DNA of 64,000 nt, taken from positions 558,001 through 622,000 of the forward strand of contig NZ_JARGYD010000002.1 of the NCBI RefSeq assembly GCF_029168315.1, written 5' to 3'. Each line of letters opens with the position of its first letter. The first letter of the stretch is position 1. This DNA is from Psychromarinibacter halotolerans. Lineage in GTDB: Bacteria; Pseudomonadota; Alphaproteobacteria; Rhodobacterales; Rhodobacteraceae. The notes under the pieces are model-generated. The model did not search any database. It saw only the letters and a list, made by a program, of their open reading frames with translations, and was not told where the DNA came from. Positions 8,574 through 16,561 of the stretch are shown here, in pieces. Both the position numbers and the translations under genes were made by a program.

Positions 8574-8601
8574 TTTTTGTTAACCTGCCAGTCAACAAAA
8601 A
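8574..8601 (+). promoter_or_regulatory. Inverted repeat upstream of the ABC operon
   Basis: TTTTTGTTAAC (8574-8584) pairs with GTCAACAAAAA (8591-8601) with one mismatch and a six-base loop. It ends 22 bp before the proposed TTG start of the first permease. It could be an operator, a leader hairpin, or a weak terminator for pip; sequence alone does not decide. Confidence 0.5.
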
Positions 8602-8623
8602 CAGAATAAGGACACAGGGCGTT

Positions 8624-9628
8624 TTGCACCCCGTTCTGAAGATTGTAATTCAACGGCTGTTTCTGGGTCTGCTTACGCTTCTGGTGGTCTCGATCGTGAT
8701 CTTCGTCGCGGTCAATTCCCTGCCCGGTGACTTTGCGCAAGCCATCCTTGGCCAATCGGCCACCCCCGAGGCGGTCGAAGCCATCCGAAGGGACCTTGGT
8801 CTCGATCAGCCCGCCATCACCCGATACTTCACGTGGCTTGGCGACATGGTGACCGGCAATCTCGGCATCAGCTTCGCGCAGGCCAACTTCGCCAGCTTCG
8901 TCGGCACCAGCGCCGAAAGCGGGTCCGGGCCGGTGACGGTTCTTCAACAGATCGCGCCCCGGTTCCAGAACACCATGTTTCTTGCCTGCGTGACCGCGGT
9001 GATCGCGGTGCCGCTGTCTTTGACACTGGGTATCCTTGCGGCGCTGTTCCGCAACTCGGCCTTCGACAAGGTCGCGAACGTCGGCGCGCTCAGCGCGGTG
9101 TCCAGCCCCGAGTTCTTCCTGGCCTACGTGCTGATCCTGTTCCTTGCGGTGCTGAACCCGGTCCTGCCGTCGCTGTCGAACATCTATGCCGACATGGCCT
9201 TCAGCGAGCGGTTGACGCGGACGCTGCTGCCCGCGCTGACACTGACCCTGATGGTGACCGCGCAGATGATGCGGATGACGCGCGCGGCGATCATCAACCT
9301 GCTTGCGTCGCCCTATATCGAGATGGCGCGGCTGAAAGGTCTGTCGCCGATGCGGGTGATCGTGAAGCACGCGCTGCCGAACGCGCTGGCGCCGATCATC
9401 AACGTGATCGCCTTGAACCTTGCCTACCTGATCACCGGCGTCGTCGTGGTCGAGGTCGTCTTCGTCTATCCGGGCATCGGCCAGCTGTTCGTGGACAGCG
9501 TGAAGATCCGTGACATTCCCGTGGTGCAGGCGTGCTGCCTGATCTTCGCGGGGGCCTATATCCTTCTTAACCTGTTGGCGGATGTGCTCTCGATCATCTC
9601 GAACCCGCGCCTGAGGCATCCGAAATGA
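8624..9628 (+). CDS. Peptide-type ABC transporter permease (DppB/YejB-like)
   Basis: The 334-residue inner-membrane permease has about six hydrophobic segments and the binding-protein-dependent loop LKGLSPMRVIVKHALPNALAPI that contacts the ATPase. The early LGQSATPEAVEAIRRDLGLDQPAITRY segment is typical of the DppB/YejB group. No ATG or GTG lies near the first membrane segment; the TTG at 8624 with AAGGA about 11 bases upstream is the only reasonable start. The stop overlaps the next gene by ATGA. Substrate (peptide, opine or similar) is not determinable. Confidence 0.85.
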   Translation: MHPVLKIVIQRLFLGLLTLLVVSIVIFVAVNSLPGDFAQAILGQSATPEAVEAIRRDLGLDQPAITRYFTWLGDMVTGNLGISFAQANFASFVGTSAESGSGPVTVLQQIAPRFQNTMFLACVTAVIAVPLSLTLGILAALFRNSAFDKVANVGALSAVSSPEFFLAYVLILFLAVLNPVLPSLSNIYADMAFSERLTRTLLPALTLTLMVTAQMMRMTRAAIINLLASPYIEMARLKGLSPMRVIVKHALPNALAPIINVIALNLAYLITGVVVVEVVFVYPGIGQLFVDSVKIRDIPVVQACCLIFAGAYILLNLLADVLSIISNPRLRHPK

Positions 9629-10809
9629 GCGTCTGGATCTGGATTGTCGTCGCGCTGATTGCCATCGCGGCGGGTGCGTTCGTGTTCCGCCTTGCCGGGC
9701 AGACCGTGACCGGAAACCGTCCCTATTTCAGGGATATGAGCTATGGCGTGGCCTTCGGCTTCGTGCTGGGCGCCGCCCTTCTGGCATGGGCGGTCTACAC
9801 CTTCGTCATGGCGCGGTTCATCATGGACGAGACCGCGGCTGCCCCGTACTTCTTCTTCGTCTTCGCGGTCGAGTTCCTGATCGTCGCCGCCATCGTGGCG
9901 TGGCTGTTCCGCGCGGCGGGGCGCCTTGTCGGGACCTCGGGCACGCGCAAGCTGTTCCGGTCCATGCCCCTGACGGCCAGCTTCGGTATCCTGACGATCA
10001 TCGTCTACGCCGTTCTTGCGATCTTCGCGCAGTTCATCGCGCCCTACGGACAGGAACAGGTCTTCGCCGCCGCCAATGCGCTTCCCGGCACAGACCCGGC
10101 GCATCCGCTGGGCACCGACCAGATCGGGCGCGACCTGCTGTCCCGCCTGATCTACGGCGCGCAGAACACGGTCGGCATCGCCTTCGCGACGACGTGTCTT
10201 GCGTTCCTGCTTGGCGGGACGCTGGGCTTTCTTGCCGCGACGCTGGGCGGCTGGCTGGACCAGCTTGTGTCGCGGGCCGTCGACGTGCTGATGGCCATTC
10301 CGTCGCTGATCTTCGCCCTGCTGCTGATGACCATCGCCAGTGCGTGGGCCGGGACGCAAAGCTGGCAGCTGACCTTCTACATGATCATCATCATCGCGGT
10401 CATCGATTCCACCCGCGTGTTCCGTCTGGCCCGCGCGGTGGGCATCAACATCGTTGTCATGGACTATATCGAGGCCGCGAAGCTGCGCGGCGAGGGTCTG
10501 GGATACCTGATCTTCCGCGAGATCCTGCCCAACGCCTATGCGCCGCTGCTGGCCGAATTTGGGCTGCGGTTCTGCTTCGTGTTCCTGACGATCGCGTCCC
10601 TGTCGTTCCTTGGCGTGGGCATCCAGCCGCCGCTGGCCGACTGGGGCACAATGGTGCGTGACCTTGCGCAGTTCATCAACTTTGCCGCCTTCTCGCCGCT
10701 GGCCGCCGCCCTGCCGCTTATGGCGGCGGGTGCGATCGCCCTGCTGACCGTGGCGGTGAACTTCGTTGTCGACTGGATGCTGCAAAGATCGTCGGGGCTG
10801 AAGGAATGA
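9625..10809 (+). CDS. Peptide-type ABC transporter permease with extra N-terminal membrane segments (DppC-like)
   Basis: At 394 residues it is about 100 longer than usual for DppC/OppC. The typical part starts near residue 110 (PLTASFGILTIIVYAVLAIF) and contains HPLGTDQIGRDLLSRLIYGA and the EAA loop AAKLRGEGLGYLIFREILPN. Ahead of it are three additional hydrophobic stretches (residues about 2-28, 38-68 and 72-95). Start and stop both overlap neighbours by ATGA, so the N-terminal extension is translated as part of the protein. The role of the extension is unknown. Confidence 0.88.
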   Translation: MSVWIWIVVALIAIAAGAFVFRLAGQTVTGNRPYFRDMSYGVAFGFVLGAALLAWAVYTFVMARFIMDETAAAPYFFFVFAVEFLIVAAIVAWLFRAAGRLVGTSGTRKLFRSMPLTASFGILTIIVYAVLAIFAQFIAPYGQEQVFAAANALPGTDPAHPLGTDQIGRDLLSRLIYGAQNTVGIAFATTCLAFLLGGTLGFLAATLGGWLDQLVSRAVDVLMAIPSLIFALLLMTIASAWAGTQSWQLTFYMIIIIAVIDSTRVFRLARAVGINIVVMDYIEAAKLRGEGLGYLIFREILPNAYAPLLAEFGLRFCFVFLTIASLSFLGVGIQPPLADWGTMVRDLAQFINFAAFSPLAAALPLMAAGAIALLTVAVNFVVDWMLQRSSGLKE

Positions 10810-12461
10810 ACGACTCCAGAGACACCCTTGTCGAGATCCGCGACCTGTGGATCGAGGGCCGCTCGGACGAAGAGTGGAACCCGATCATCAACGGCGTGGA
10901 CCTGACCCTGCGCAAGGGCGAGGTGCTGGGCCTGATCGGTGAATCCGGCGCGGGCAAGTCGACGCTGGGCCTTGCCAGCATGGGCTATACCCGCGACGGC
11001 GTGCGCATTTCGAAGGGCTCGGTCAAATTCGACGGCGTCGAGCTGACCACCGCCTCTGCCGCGAAGAAGCGCGCGCTTCTGGGCAAGCGCATCGCCTATG
11101 TCGCGCAGTCCGCCGCCGCCAGCTTCAACCCGGCGCACAAGCTGATCGACCAGCACACCGAAGCGCCGGTGCAGCACAACGTGTCCTCCAAGGCCGAGGC
11201 AACCGCCGACGGGATCGAGCTGTATCGCCGCCTGCGCCTGCCGAACCCGGACGAGATCGGGTTCCGTTACCCGCACCAAGTGTCCGGCGGACAGTTGCAG
11301 CGCGCGATGACGGCGATGGCGATGTCCTGCCGTCCCGACCTGATCATCTTCGACGAGCCGACGACCGCACTGGACGTGACCACCCAGATCGAGGTTCTGG
11401 CCTCGATCCGCGACATCGTGGAACAGTTCGACACGGCGGCGATCTACATCACCCACGATCTTGCGGTCGTGGCGCAGATGGCGGATCGCATCAAGGTTCT
11501 GCTGAAGGGCGACGAGGTCGAGACAGCCGAAACGCGCGAGATGCTCAGTTCGCCGAAAGAGGATTACACCAAAAGCCTGTGGGCCGTGCGCAGCTTTCAG
11601 CGCCCCGCCAAGCCGGCGCCGGCAGTGGACGCGACCCCTGTGATCTCGGTGCAGAACATCACCGCCGCCTATGGCAAGATGCCGGTCCTACACGACGTCA
11701 GCTTCGACATCCACGCGGGCCGCACGGTGGCCGTTGTGGGGGAATCCGGGTCCGGCAAGTCGACGACCGCGCGGGTGATCACCGGCCTGCTGCCGCAGAC
11801 CGACGGCGTGATCGAATACCGGGGCGAACCGCTGCCCGCCGATTATCGCAAGCGCGACCGCAACCAGCTGCGGCAGGCGCAGATGATCTACCAGATGGCG
11901 GATACCGCGCTGAACCCGCGCAAGCCTATCGGCGAGATCATCGGGCGCCCGGTCGAGTTCTACATGGGTCTCAACGGCCGCAAGAAGCGCGAGCGCGTGC
12001 GCGAGCTGCTGAACGAGATCGAGCTAGAGCCCGATCAGTACATCCACCGCCTGCCGTCCGAACTGTCGGGTGGCCAGAAACAGCGTATCGGCATCGCCCG
12101 CGCGCTGGCGGCGGAACCCGAGTTCATCATCTGCGACGAGGTCACCAGCGCGCTGGACCAGTTGGTCGCGGAGGGCATTCTGAAACTGCTGGCGCGGCTG
12201 CAGGATGAACTGGGACTAAGCTACATGTTCATCACCCACGATCTCGCCACCGTGAAAGGTATCGCGGACGAAGTGGTGGTGATGAAGGACGGCTACGTGG
12301 TAGAACACGGACCCAAGGACGACATGTTCAAGCCGCCGCACCATCCCTACACCGATCTGCTGCTAAGCTCGGTGCCCGAGATGGACCCGGATTGGCTGAC
12401 GAACCTGCTGGCAGAGCGCGGCGTCGAGAACATCGGCGATGCGGCTGTCGACAAGATGTAA
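10806..12461 (+). CDS. ABC transporter ATP-binding protein, two fused ATPase domains
   Basis: The 551-residue protein fuses the DppD- and DppF-type ATPases. Domain 1 (about 5-260) has Walker A GESGAGKST, signature VSGGQLQRA and Walker B LIIFDEP. Domain 2 (about 280-530) has GESGSGKST, LSGGQKQRIG and FIICDEVTSALD, where Asp-Glu-Val replaces the usual Asp-Glu-Pro. Each domain ends with the ITHDLA switch histidine. It energises import by the two permeases and is ATGA-coupled to the second. The binding protein follows after 72 bp. Confidence 0.94.
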   Translation: MNDSRDTLVEIRDLWIEGRSDEEWNPIINGVDLTLRKGEVLGLIGESGAGKSTLGLASMGYTRDGVRISKGSVKFDGVELTTASAAKKRALLGKRIAYVAQSAAASFNPAHKLIDQHTEAPVQHNVSSKAEATADGIELYRRLRLPNPDEIGFRYPHQVSGGQLQRAMTAMAMSCRPDLIIFDEPTTALDVTTQIEVLASIRDIVEQFDTAAIYITHDLAVVAQMADRIKVLLKGDEVETAETREMLSSPKEDYTKSLWAVRSFQRPAKPAPAVDATPVISVQNITAAYGKMPVLHDVSFDIHAGRTVAVVGESGSGKSTTARVITGLLPQTDGVIEYRGEPLPADYRKRDRNQLRQAQMIYQMADTALNPRKPIGEIIGRPVEFYMGLNGRKKRERVRELLNEIELEPDQYIHRLPSELSGGQKQRIGIARALAAEPEFIICDEVTSALDQLVAEGILKLLARLQDELGLSYMFITHDLATVKGIADEVVVMKDGYVVEHGPKDDMFKPPHHPYTDLLLSSVPEMDPDWLTNLLAERGVENIGDAAVDKM

Positions 12462-12533
12462 CAAAGTCGCGCCACCAAGGGGCCGATCAATCGGCCATGC
12501 GGCGCGAGGCAAAAACAGAGAGGGAGTTTCAAC

Positions 12534-14078
12534 ATGACACGTTTCACGAGACGCGGACTGCTGCGGACTGGTGCTGCTGCCGGTGTCCTCGCCGCGACCG
12601 GCCTGCCGCTGAAGGCACAGGCCAGCCGAGGCGGACGCTTGCGGATGGGCCTGAACGGGGCCAACACCTCGGACAGCTGGGACAGCCGCACGCATTCCGA
12701 CATCTTCATGATCTCGGCTGCACAGGGCGCCGTTTTCGACTCGCTGACCGTGGTCGCCGCGGATGGCTCGCTTGAGGGCGAACTGGCTGAAAGCTGGGAA
12801 ACCTCGTCCGATGCGAAGACCTGGACCTTCAACCTGCGTCAGGGCGTGACTTTCCACAACGGCAAGCCCTTCGGCGCGGACGACGTGATCGAATCGCTGC
12901 AGATGCACCTTGGCGAAGGCGTGAAATCGGCCGCCAAGCCGATCGTCGAAGCCATCGCCGAGATGAAGAAGGTCACCGACCATCAGGTGCAGTTCATCCT
13001 GTCGGACGGCAACGCCGACTTCCCGTACCTGCTGGCCGACTATCACCTGCTGATCTACCCGGCGGGCCAGATCGACGAGGCCATCTCCAAGGGCATCGGC
13101 ACCGGTCTGTACCAGGTGGAAAGCTTCGATCCGGGCGTGCGCTTTGTCGGCACCCGCGTCGACAGCCACTACAAGGACGGCAAGGAAGGCTGGTTCGACT
13201 CGGTCGAGATCATCGCGATCAACGACATCACGGCACGGATGAACGCCCTGCTGACCGGTCAGGTCGACGTGATCACCGACATCGACTTCAAGACGGAAAC
13301 GCTGCTTGAAGCGAACCCGATGACCGACATCTTCGAGGTCACGGGCAACCAGCAGTTCACCTTCCCGATGCTGACCGACGTCGCCCCGTTCGACGATAAC
13401 AACGTCCGCATGGCGCTGAAGCACATCGTCAACCGTCAGGAAATGGTCGACAAGATCCTTCTTGGTCACGGTAGCGTCGGCAACGACAGCCCGATCGGTC
13501 CGGCGAACCAGTACTACTTCGCGGATATGGAGCAGCACTCCTACGATCCGGACAAGGCCAAGTTCTACCTCAAGGAAGCTGGCCTTGACGGGCTTTCCGT
13601 GGATCTGAGCGTGTCGAACGCCGCCTTCACCGGCGCGACCGACGCCGCCCAGCTGATGCAAGCGTCGGCGCAGGCCGCGGGCATCAACATCAACCTCGTG
13701 CAGGAACCGGCGGACGGTTACTGGTCGAATGTCTGGCTGAAAAAGCCGTGGTGCGCCTGCTATTGGGCCGGTCGCGCGACCGAGGACCTGATGTTCTCGT
13801 CCGCCTACGCGACCGGTGTGCCGTGGAACGACACCCACTTCGAAAACGAACGGTTCATGGAACTGCTGCTGCAGGGCCGTGTCGAGTTCGACAGCGACAA
13901 GCGCCGCGACATCTACCACGAGATGCAGCAGATCGTGCACGACGAGGGCGGCGCGATGATCCCGATGTTCGCCAACTTCGTGGGCGCCAAGTCGTCGAAG
14001 ATCGCCAACTCTGGCACCATCGGCAACGTCTACAAGGTCGACAACGGCCGCGTGGCGGAACGCTGGTGGATGGCCTGA
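12534..14078 (+). CDS. Tat-exported ABC transporter substrate-binding protein (family 5)
   Basis: The 514-residue SBP_bac_5 protein delivers the ligand to the permeases. A twin-arginine signal (TRRGLLRTGAAAGVLAATGLP) predicts Tat export. The family signature AESWETSSDAKTWTFNLRQGV is near residue 85, followed by the usual GTGLYQVESFDPGVR and DVITDIDF segments. A GAGGGAG site precedes the ATG. It is last in the operon and followed by a strong terminator. The C-terminal half has a Cys/Trp-rich stretch (KKPWCACYWAGRATED), but no ligand can be named. Confidence 0.93.
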   Translation: MTRFTRRGLLRTGAAAGVLAATGLPLKAQASRGGRLRMGLNGANTSDSWDSRTHSDIFMISAAQGAVFDSLTVVAADGSLEGELAESWETSSDAKTWTFNLRQGVTFHNGKPFGADDVIESLQMHLGEGVKSAAKPIVEAIAEMKKVTDHQVQFILSDGNADFPYLLADYHLLIYPAGQIDEAISKGIGTGLYQVESFDPGVRFVGTRVDSHYKDGKEGWFDSVEIIAINDITARMNALLTGQVDVITDIDFKTETLLEANPMTDIFEVTGNQQFTFPMLTDVAPFDDNNVRMALKHIVNRQEMVDKILLGHGSVGNDSPIGPANQYYFADMEQHSYDPDKAKFYLKEAGLDGLSVDLSVSNAAFTGATDAAQLMQASAQAAGININLVQEPADGYWSNVWLKKPWCACYWAGRATEDLMFSSAYATGVPWNDTHFENERFMELLLQGRVEFDSDKRRDIYHEMQQIVHDEGGAMIPMFANFVGAKSSKIANSGTIGNVYKVDNGRVAERWWMA

Positions 14079-14103
14079 TAGCGGCCTGACCCCGAAACGA
14101 AAC

Positions 14104-14138
14104 GGGCCCGGTGCGAAAGCGCCGGGCCCTTTCATTTT
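14104..14138 (+). terminator. Rho-independent terminator of the ABC operon
   Basis: GGGCCCGG TGC GAAA GCG CCGGGCCC forms an 11-bp stem (one G-U pair) capped by a GAAA tetraloop and followed by TTTCATTTT. It sits 25 bp after the binding-protein stop and just before the convergent 62-residue gene. Confidence 0.9.
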
Positions 14139-14157
14139 GTACGGCGCGCGAAGTCCC

Positions 14158-14346
14158 CTAGCGCTTTGCCAGCGCGATCGCCTCGCTCAGAACCCGCCGG
14201 TCGCCGATATGATTGGCAAGGATCAGCACCAACTGCGCGTTCAGCGCGTGGCTGTCCGCCTCGGCCAGACCCTTGTGCGCGGCAAGAAGCTCTTCGTAGA
14301 ACCCGTCGTGATCCGTCAGGTTCGGCGTGTCGATCAAGGCTGTCAT
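14158..14346 (-). CDS. Small DUF2783-like protein, candidate coupling partner of the flavin hydroxylase
   Basis: A 62-residue soluble, mostly helical protein (MTALIDTPNLTDHDGFYEEL... ends ...EAIALAKR). Its ATG overlaps the hydroxylase TGA by four bases, so the two are translationally coupled. I recognise it loosely as DUF2783. The 3-hydroxyphenylacetate hydroxylase of Pseudomonas putida (MhaAB) also pairs a flavoprotein with a small coupling protein; the arrangement matches, but sequence similarity to MhaB was not checked. It is the last gene of the minus-strand cluster. Confidence 0.8.
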   Translation of the reverse strand: MTALIDTPNLTDHDGFYEELLAAHKGLAEADSHALNAQLVLILANHIGDRRVLSEAIALAKR

Positions 14347-15893
14347 TTCCCCCTCCAAATCGTCTCTATTGCGGCAGAAATCGTGCCTGCATCCGGCGTT
14401 TTCCAACGCGCGGCGACCACTTGGTCGGGCCGGATAAGGTACACGGCCTGTGCGGCGTCCCCAAGATACCGCGCCCGGATCGTGTCGGTCACTGGCACCG
14501 ATAGCGTCTCGGCCCCCGGCACGTCCGCTGTCTTGCAGCCAAGCGCCAGCACCGTGACCTTGCCGCCAAGCGCGCTTAGCAGCCAGCCGTTGTCTAGCGG
14601 CGCATCCGGCGCCACCGCGCCCGGGCGTGACACGGCTGGAAGCCCCGGCGCGTCGGGCCCGCAATCGGGGTACACGCAAGGCACCGACAACCGGCCAGAG
14701 TTCACCCAGCCCCGCGCGAACGGCGCTTTGGACGCCAGCGCCAGAACCTGATCGCGGAACAGCCGTTCGGCGCCGTCGGCTGGCGTCATGAACCGGGTGG
14801 ACCGGGTCGAGTTGCGGATGTTCTCGTCCGACCCGTAGGTGCGTTCGGCATCATAAGTCTCTAACAGGGACGTTTCCGCCTGTCCGTTCAGCACGGCGGC
14901 CAGCTTCCAGCCAAGGTTGTCGACGTCCTGCAACCCGCCATTTCCGCCCCGCGCGCCGAAGGGCGACACGACATGCGCGCTGTCGCCCACGAACAGCACC
15001 CGGTCATGGACGAAGCTTTGAAGCCGGCGGCACTGGAAGGTGTAGACGCTGACCCAGTCCAGCCGGAAATCGGAATGGCCTACGACCTTTTCGATCCGGG
15101 GGATGACCTTTTCCGGCGTCTTCTCTTCCTCGGGGTCGGTGTCCCAGCCAAGCTGAAGGTCGATCCGATAGATGTTGTCGGGCTGCTTGTGCAGCAGAGC
15201 GGACTGGCCGGGATGGAAGGTGGGTTCGAACCAGAACCAGCGTTCCGACGGCGTGTCGGCCGTCATTTCGATGTCGGCGATCAGGAACCGTTCTTCGAAC
15301 AGCTCTCCGTCGAATTCCAGCCCCATCATGTGGCGCACCGGGGACCGGGCGCCGTCGCAGGCGATCAGGTACGCGCAAGACAGCGAATACAGACCGTCCG
15401 GCGTCTCGATATCCACACGGGCTTCGTCGGCGTCCTGATGGACCGTCACGACCTTGTTCTTGAACCGAAGATCGACCAGCGGATTGGCCAGCGCGGCCTG
15501 CACAAGATACTCTTCGACATAATATTGCTGAAGGTTCACGAATGCCGGCATCTTGTGACCCGCTTCGGGCAGCAGGTCGAAGTTGAACACCTCTGCGTCG
15601 CGGTGAAAGGTCCGACCGACCTTCCATGTGACACCCTTTTCCACCGACTTTTCCCCAACACCCAGCCGGTCGAGGATTTCAAGGCTGCGCTTCGACCAGC
15701 AGATCGCGCGGCTGCCCACCGACACCACGTTGTTGTCATCCAGCACGACGGAGGGGATGCCGTGGTTGGCCAGTTCCAGCGCCATCGCCACGCCAATCGG
15801 GCCGGCGCCCACGATAACGACCTTGTGGCGCGGTTCGGGGGCCGTCAGGCCGGGCGGTGCGGTGTATTCGAACGGTTGATAATCATAGGGCAT
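14343..15893 (-). CDS. FAD-dependent aromatic hydroxylase (class A flavoprotein monooxygenase)
   Basis: The 516-residue NAD(P)H- and FAD-dependent monooxygenase has the dinucleotide fold GAGPIGVAMALELANHG (about residue 30), the DG motif LIACDGARSPV (about residue 175) and the GD motif FVGDSAHVVSPFGARGGNGG (about residue 300). This is the MhpA/PHBH-like group that hydroxylates phenolic acids. Next to hmgA and fahA, a reaction giving homogentisate (for example from 3-hydroxyphenylacetate) is the best guess; this is context inference. The stop is coupled to the 62-residue gene, and the start overlaps a small membrane-protein gene. Confidence 0.9.
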   Translation of the reverse strand: MPYDYQPFEYTAPPGLTAPEPRHKVVIVGAGPIGVAMALELANHGIPSVVLDDNNVVSVGSRAICWSKRSLEILDRLGVGEKSVEKGVTWKVGRTFHRDAEVFNFDLLPEAGHKMPAFVNLQQYYVEEYLVQAALANPLVDLRFKNKVVTVHQDADEARVDIETPDGLYSLSCAYLIACDGARSPVRHMMGLEFDGELFEERFLIADIEMTADTPSERWFWFEPTFHPGQSALLHKQPDNIYRIDLQLGWDTDPEEEKTPEKVIPRIEKVVGHSDFRLDWVSVYTFQCRRLQSFVHDRVLFVGDSAHVVSPFGARGGNGGLQDVDNLGWKLAAVLNGQAETSLLETYDAERTYGSDENIRNSTRSTRFMTPADGAERLFRDQVLALASKAPFARGWVNSGRLSVPCVYPDCGPDAPGLPAVSRPGAVAPDAPLDNGWLLSALGGKVTVLALGCKTADVPGAETLSVPVTDTIRARYLGDAAQAVYLIRPDQVVAARWKTPDAGTISAAIETIWRGK

Positions 15894-16035
15894 GGGCTGT
15901 CCTCCCGATCAGCCAGATCAGCATGCCGGGCAAGACGTGCCCGGCGGCGTAGAACACGGCGACAAGCCGCAGAAAGCGCAGAACCTGGGCGCGCGGATCG
16001 CCAAGGGTAGGTTTTCGGATCCGAAGGCCAGTCAT
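15883..16035 (-). CDS. Small membrane protein overlapping the hydroxylase start
   Basis: A 50-residue protein: a basic N terminus (MTGLRIRKPTLGDPRAQVLR) and one hydrophobic segment FLRLVAVFYAAGHVLPGMLI, then WLIGRTAHAL. It starts four bases after the DinB-family stop and overlaps the hydroxylase start by 11 bases, so it sits inside the operon with no free gap. The packing and clear membrane helix argue it is real; no ribosome site is strong. I do not recognise the family. It may help membrane association of the hydroxylase or uptake, which is speculation. Confidence 0.6.
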   Translation of the reverse strand: MTGLRIRKPTLGDPRAQVLRFLRLVAVFYAAGHVLPGMLIWLIGRTAHAL

Positions 16036-16039
16036 CGGA

Positions 16040-16555
16040 TCATTCGAAATAGGCCCGTGCCGAGGGCACGCGACCGTCTTCGAGATGAAAGTCATCCAGC
16101 TGCGGCGGTGAGATACCGGCCTCTTGCAGCTGGACATGCGCCTGCCCGCGGTGGTGGATCTGGTGCTGAAACAAGTGCAGCAACAGCGCGCCGATCTTCT
16201 CGGTCACGTTGGGATCGTGGCCGCGTTCGGTGCGCACCCGGCGATCCAGATCCTCGGGCATCAACGCGGCGCAGTACTGGGCCAGCCGCAGGTCTGCATC
16301 GGCCTGAAGCGCGCCAAGGTCGTGCGGGTCGGTGACCTCGGTCCGGTCATAGACCGACCGACCCCGCCCGCCTTCTTCCAGCGCGTCAATGTAGTACAGA
16401 TCCACCTCGTAGATGTGGTTCAGCGTCTTCGACAGGGACGGAAAGAACCCCGGCCGCGGCGCCGTGAACGCACCCTTGGGCAGGGCGGGCAGCGCGGCGT
16501 AAAGCGTCGCGTTGGCCCATGCGTTGTTCAGCGCCATCGTGCGGAAGGGTTCCAT
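16040..16555 (-). CDS. DinB-family protein, candidate maleylacetoacetate isomerase
   Basis: The 171-residue four-helix DinB/YfiT-fold protein carries the usual metal-binding histidines: H47 in TLNHIYEVD, then H131 and H135 in HQIHHRGQAH. The DinB superfamily includes mycothiol-dependent maleylpyruvate isomerase and bacillithiol transferases. The homogentisate pathway needs an isomerase between HmgA and FahA, and no GST-type MaiA is visible in this locus, so this gene is a plausible substitute. That is inference. It lies between the MBL-fold gene (6 bp gap) and the small membrane gene in one operon. Confidence 0.85.
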   Translation of the reverse strand: MEPFRTMALNNAWANATLYAALPALPKGAFTAPRPGFFPSLSKTLNHIYEVDLYYIDALEEGGRGRSVYDRTEVTDPHDLGALQADADLRLAQYCAALMPEDLDRRVRTERGHDPNVTEKIGALLLHLFQHQIHHRGQAHVQLQEAGISPPQLDDFHLEDGRVPSARAYFE

Positions 16556-16561
16556 CTGTCT

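Noticed and set aside
12363..14135. Long minus-strand frame opposite the first binding-protein gene
   Set aside because: It is a shadow of the plus-strand coding sequence, low in domain signal and rich in His/Val/Asp repeats.
16040..16555. DNA damage-inducible function for the DinB-family protein
   Set aside because: The family name is historical; the gene is in an aromatic catabolic operon and has a metal-binding His triad.
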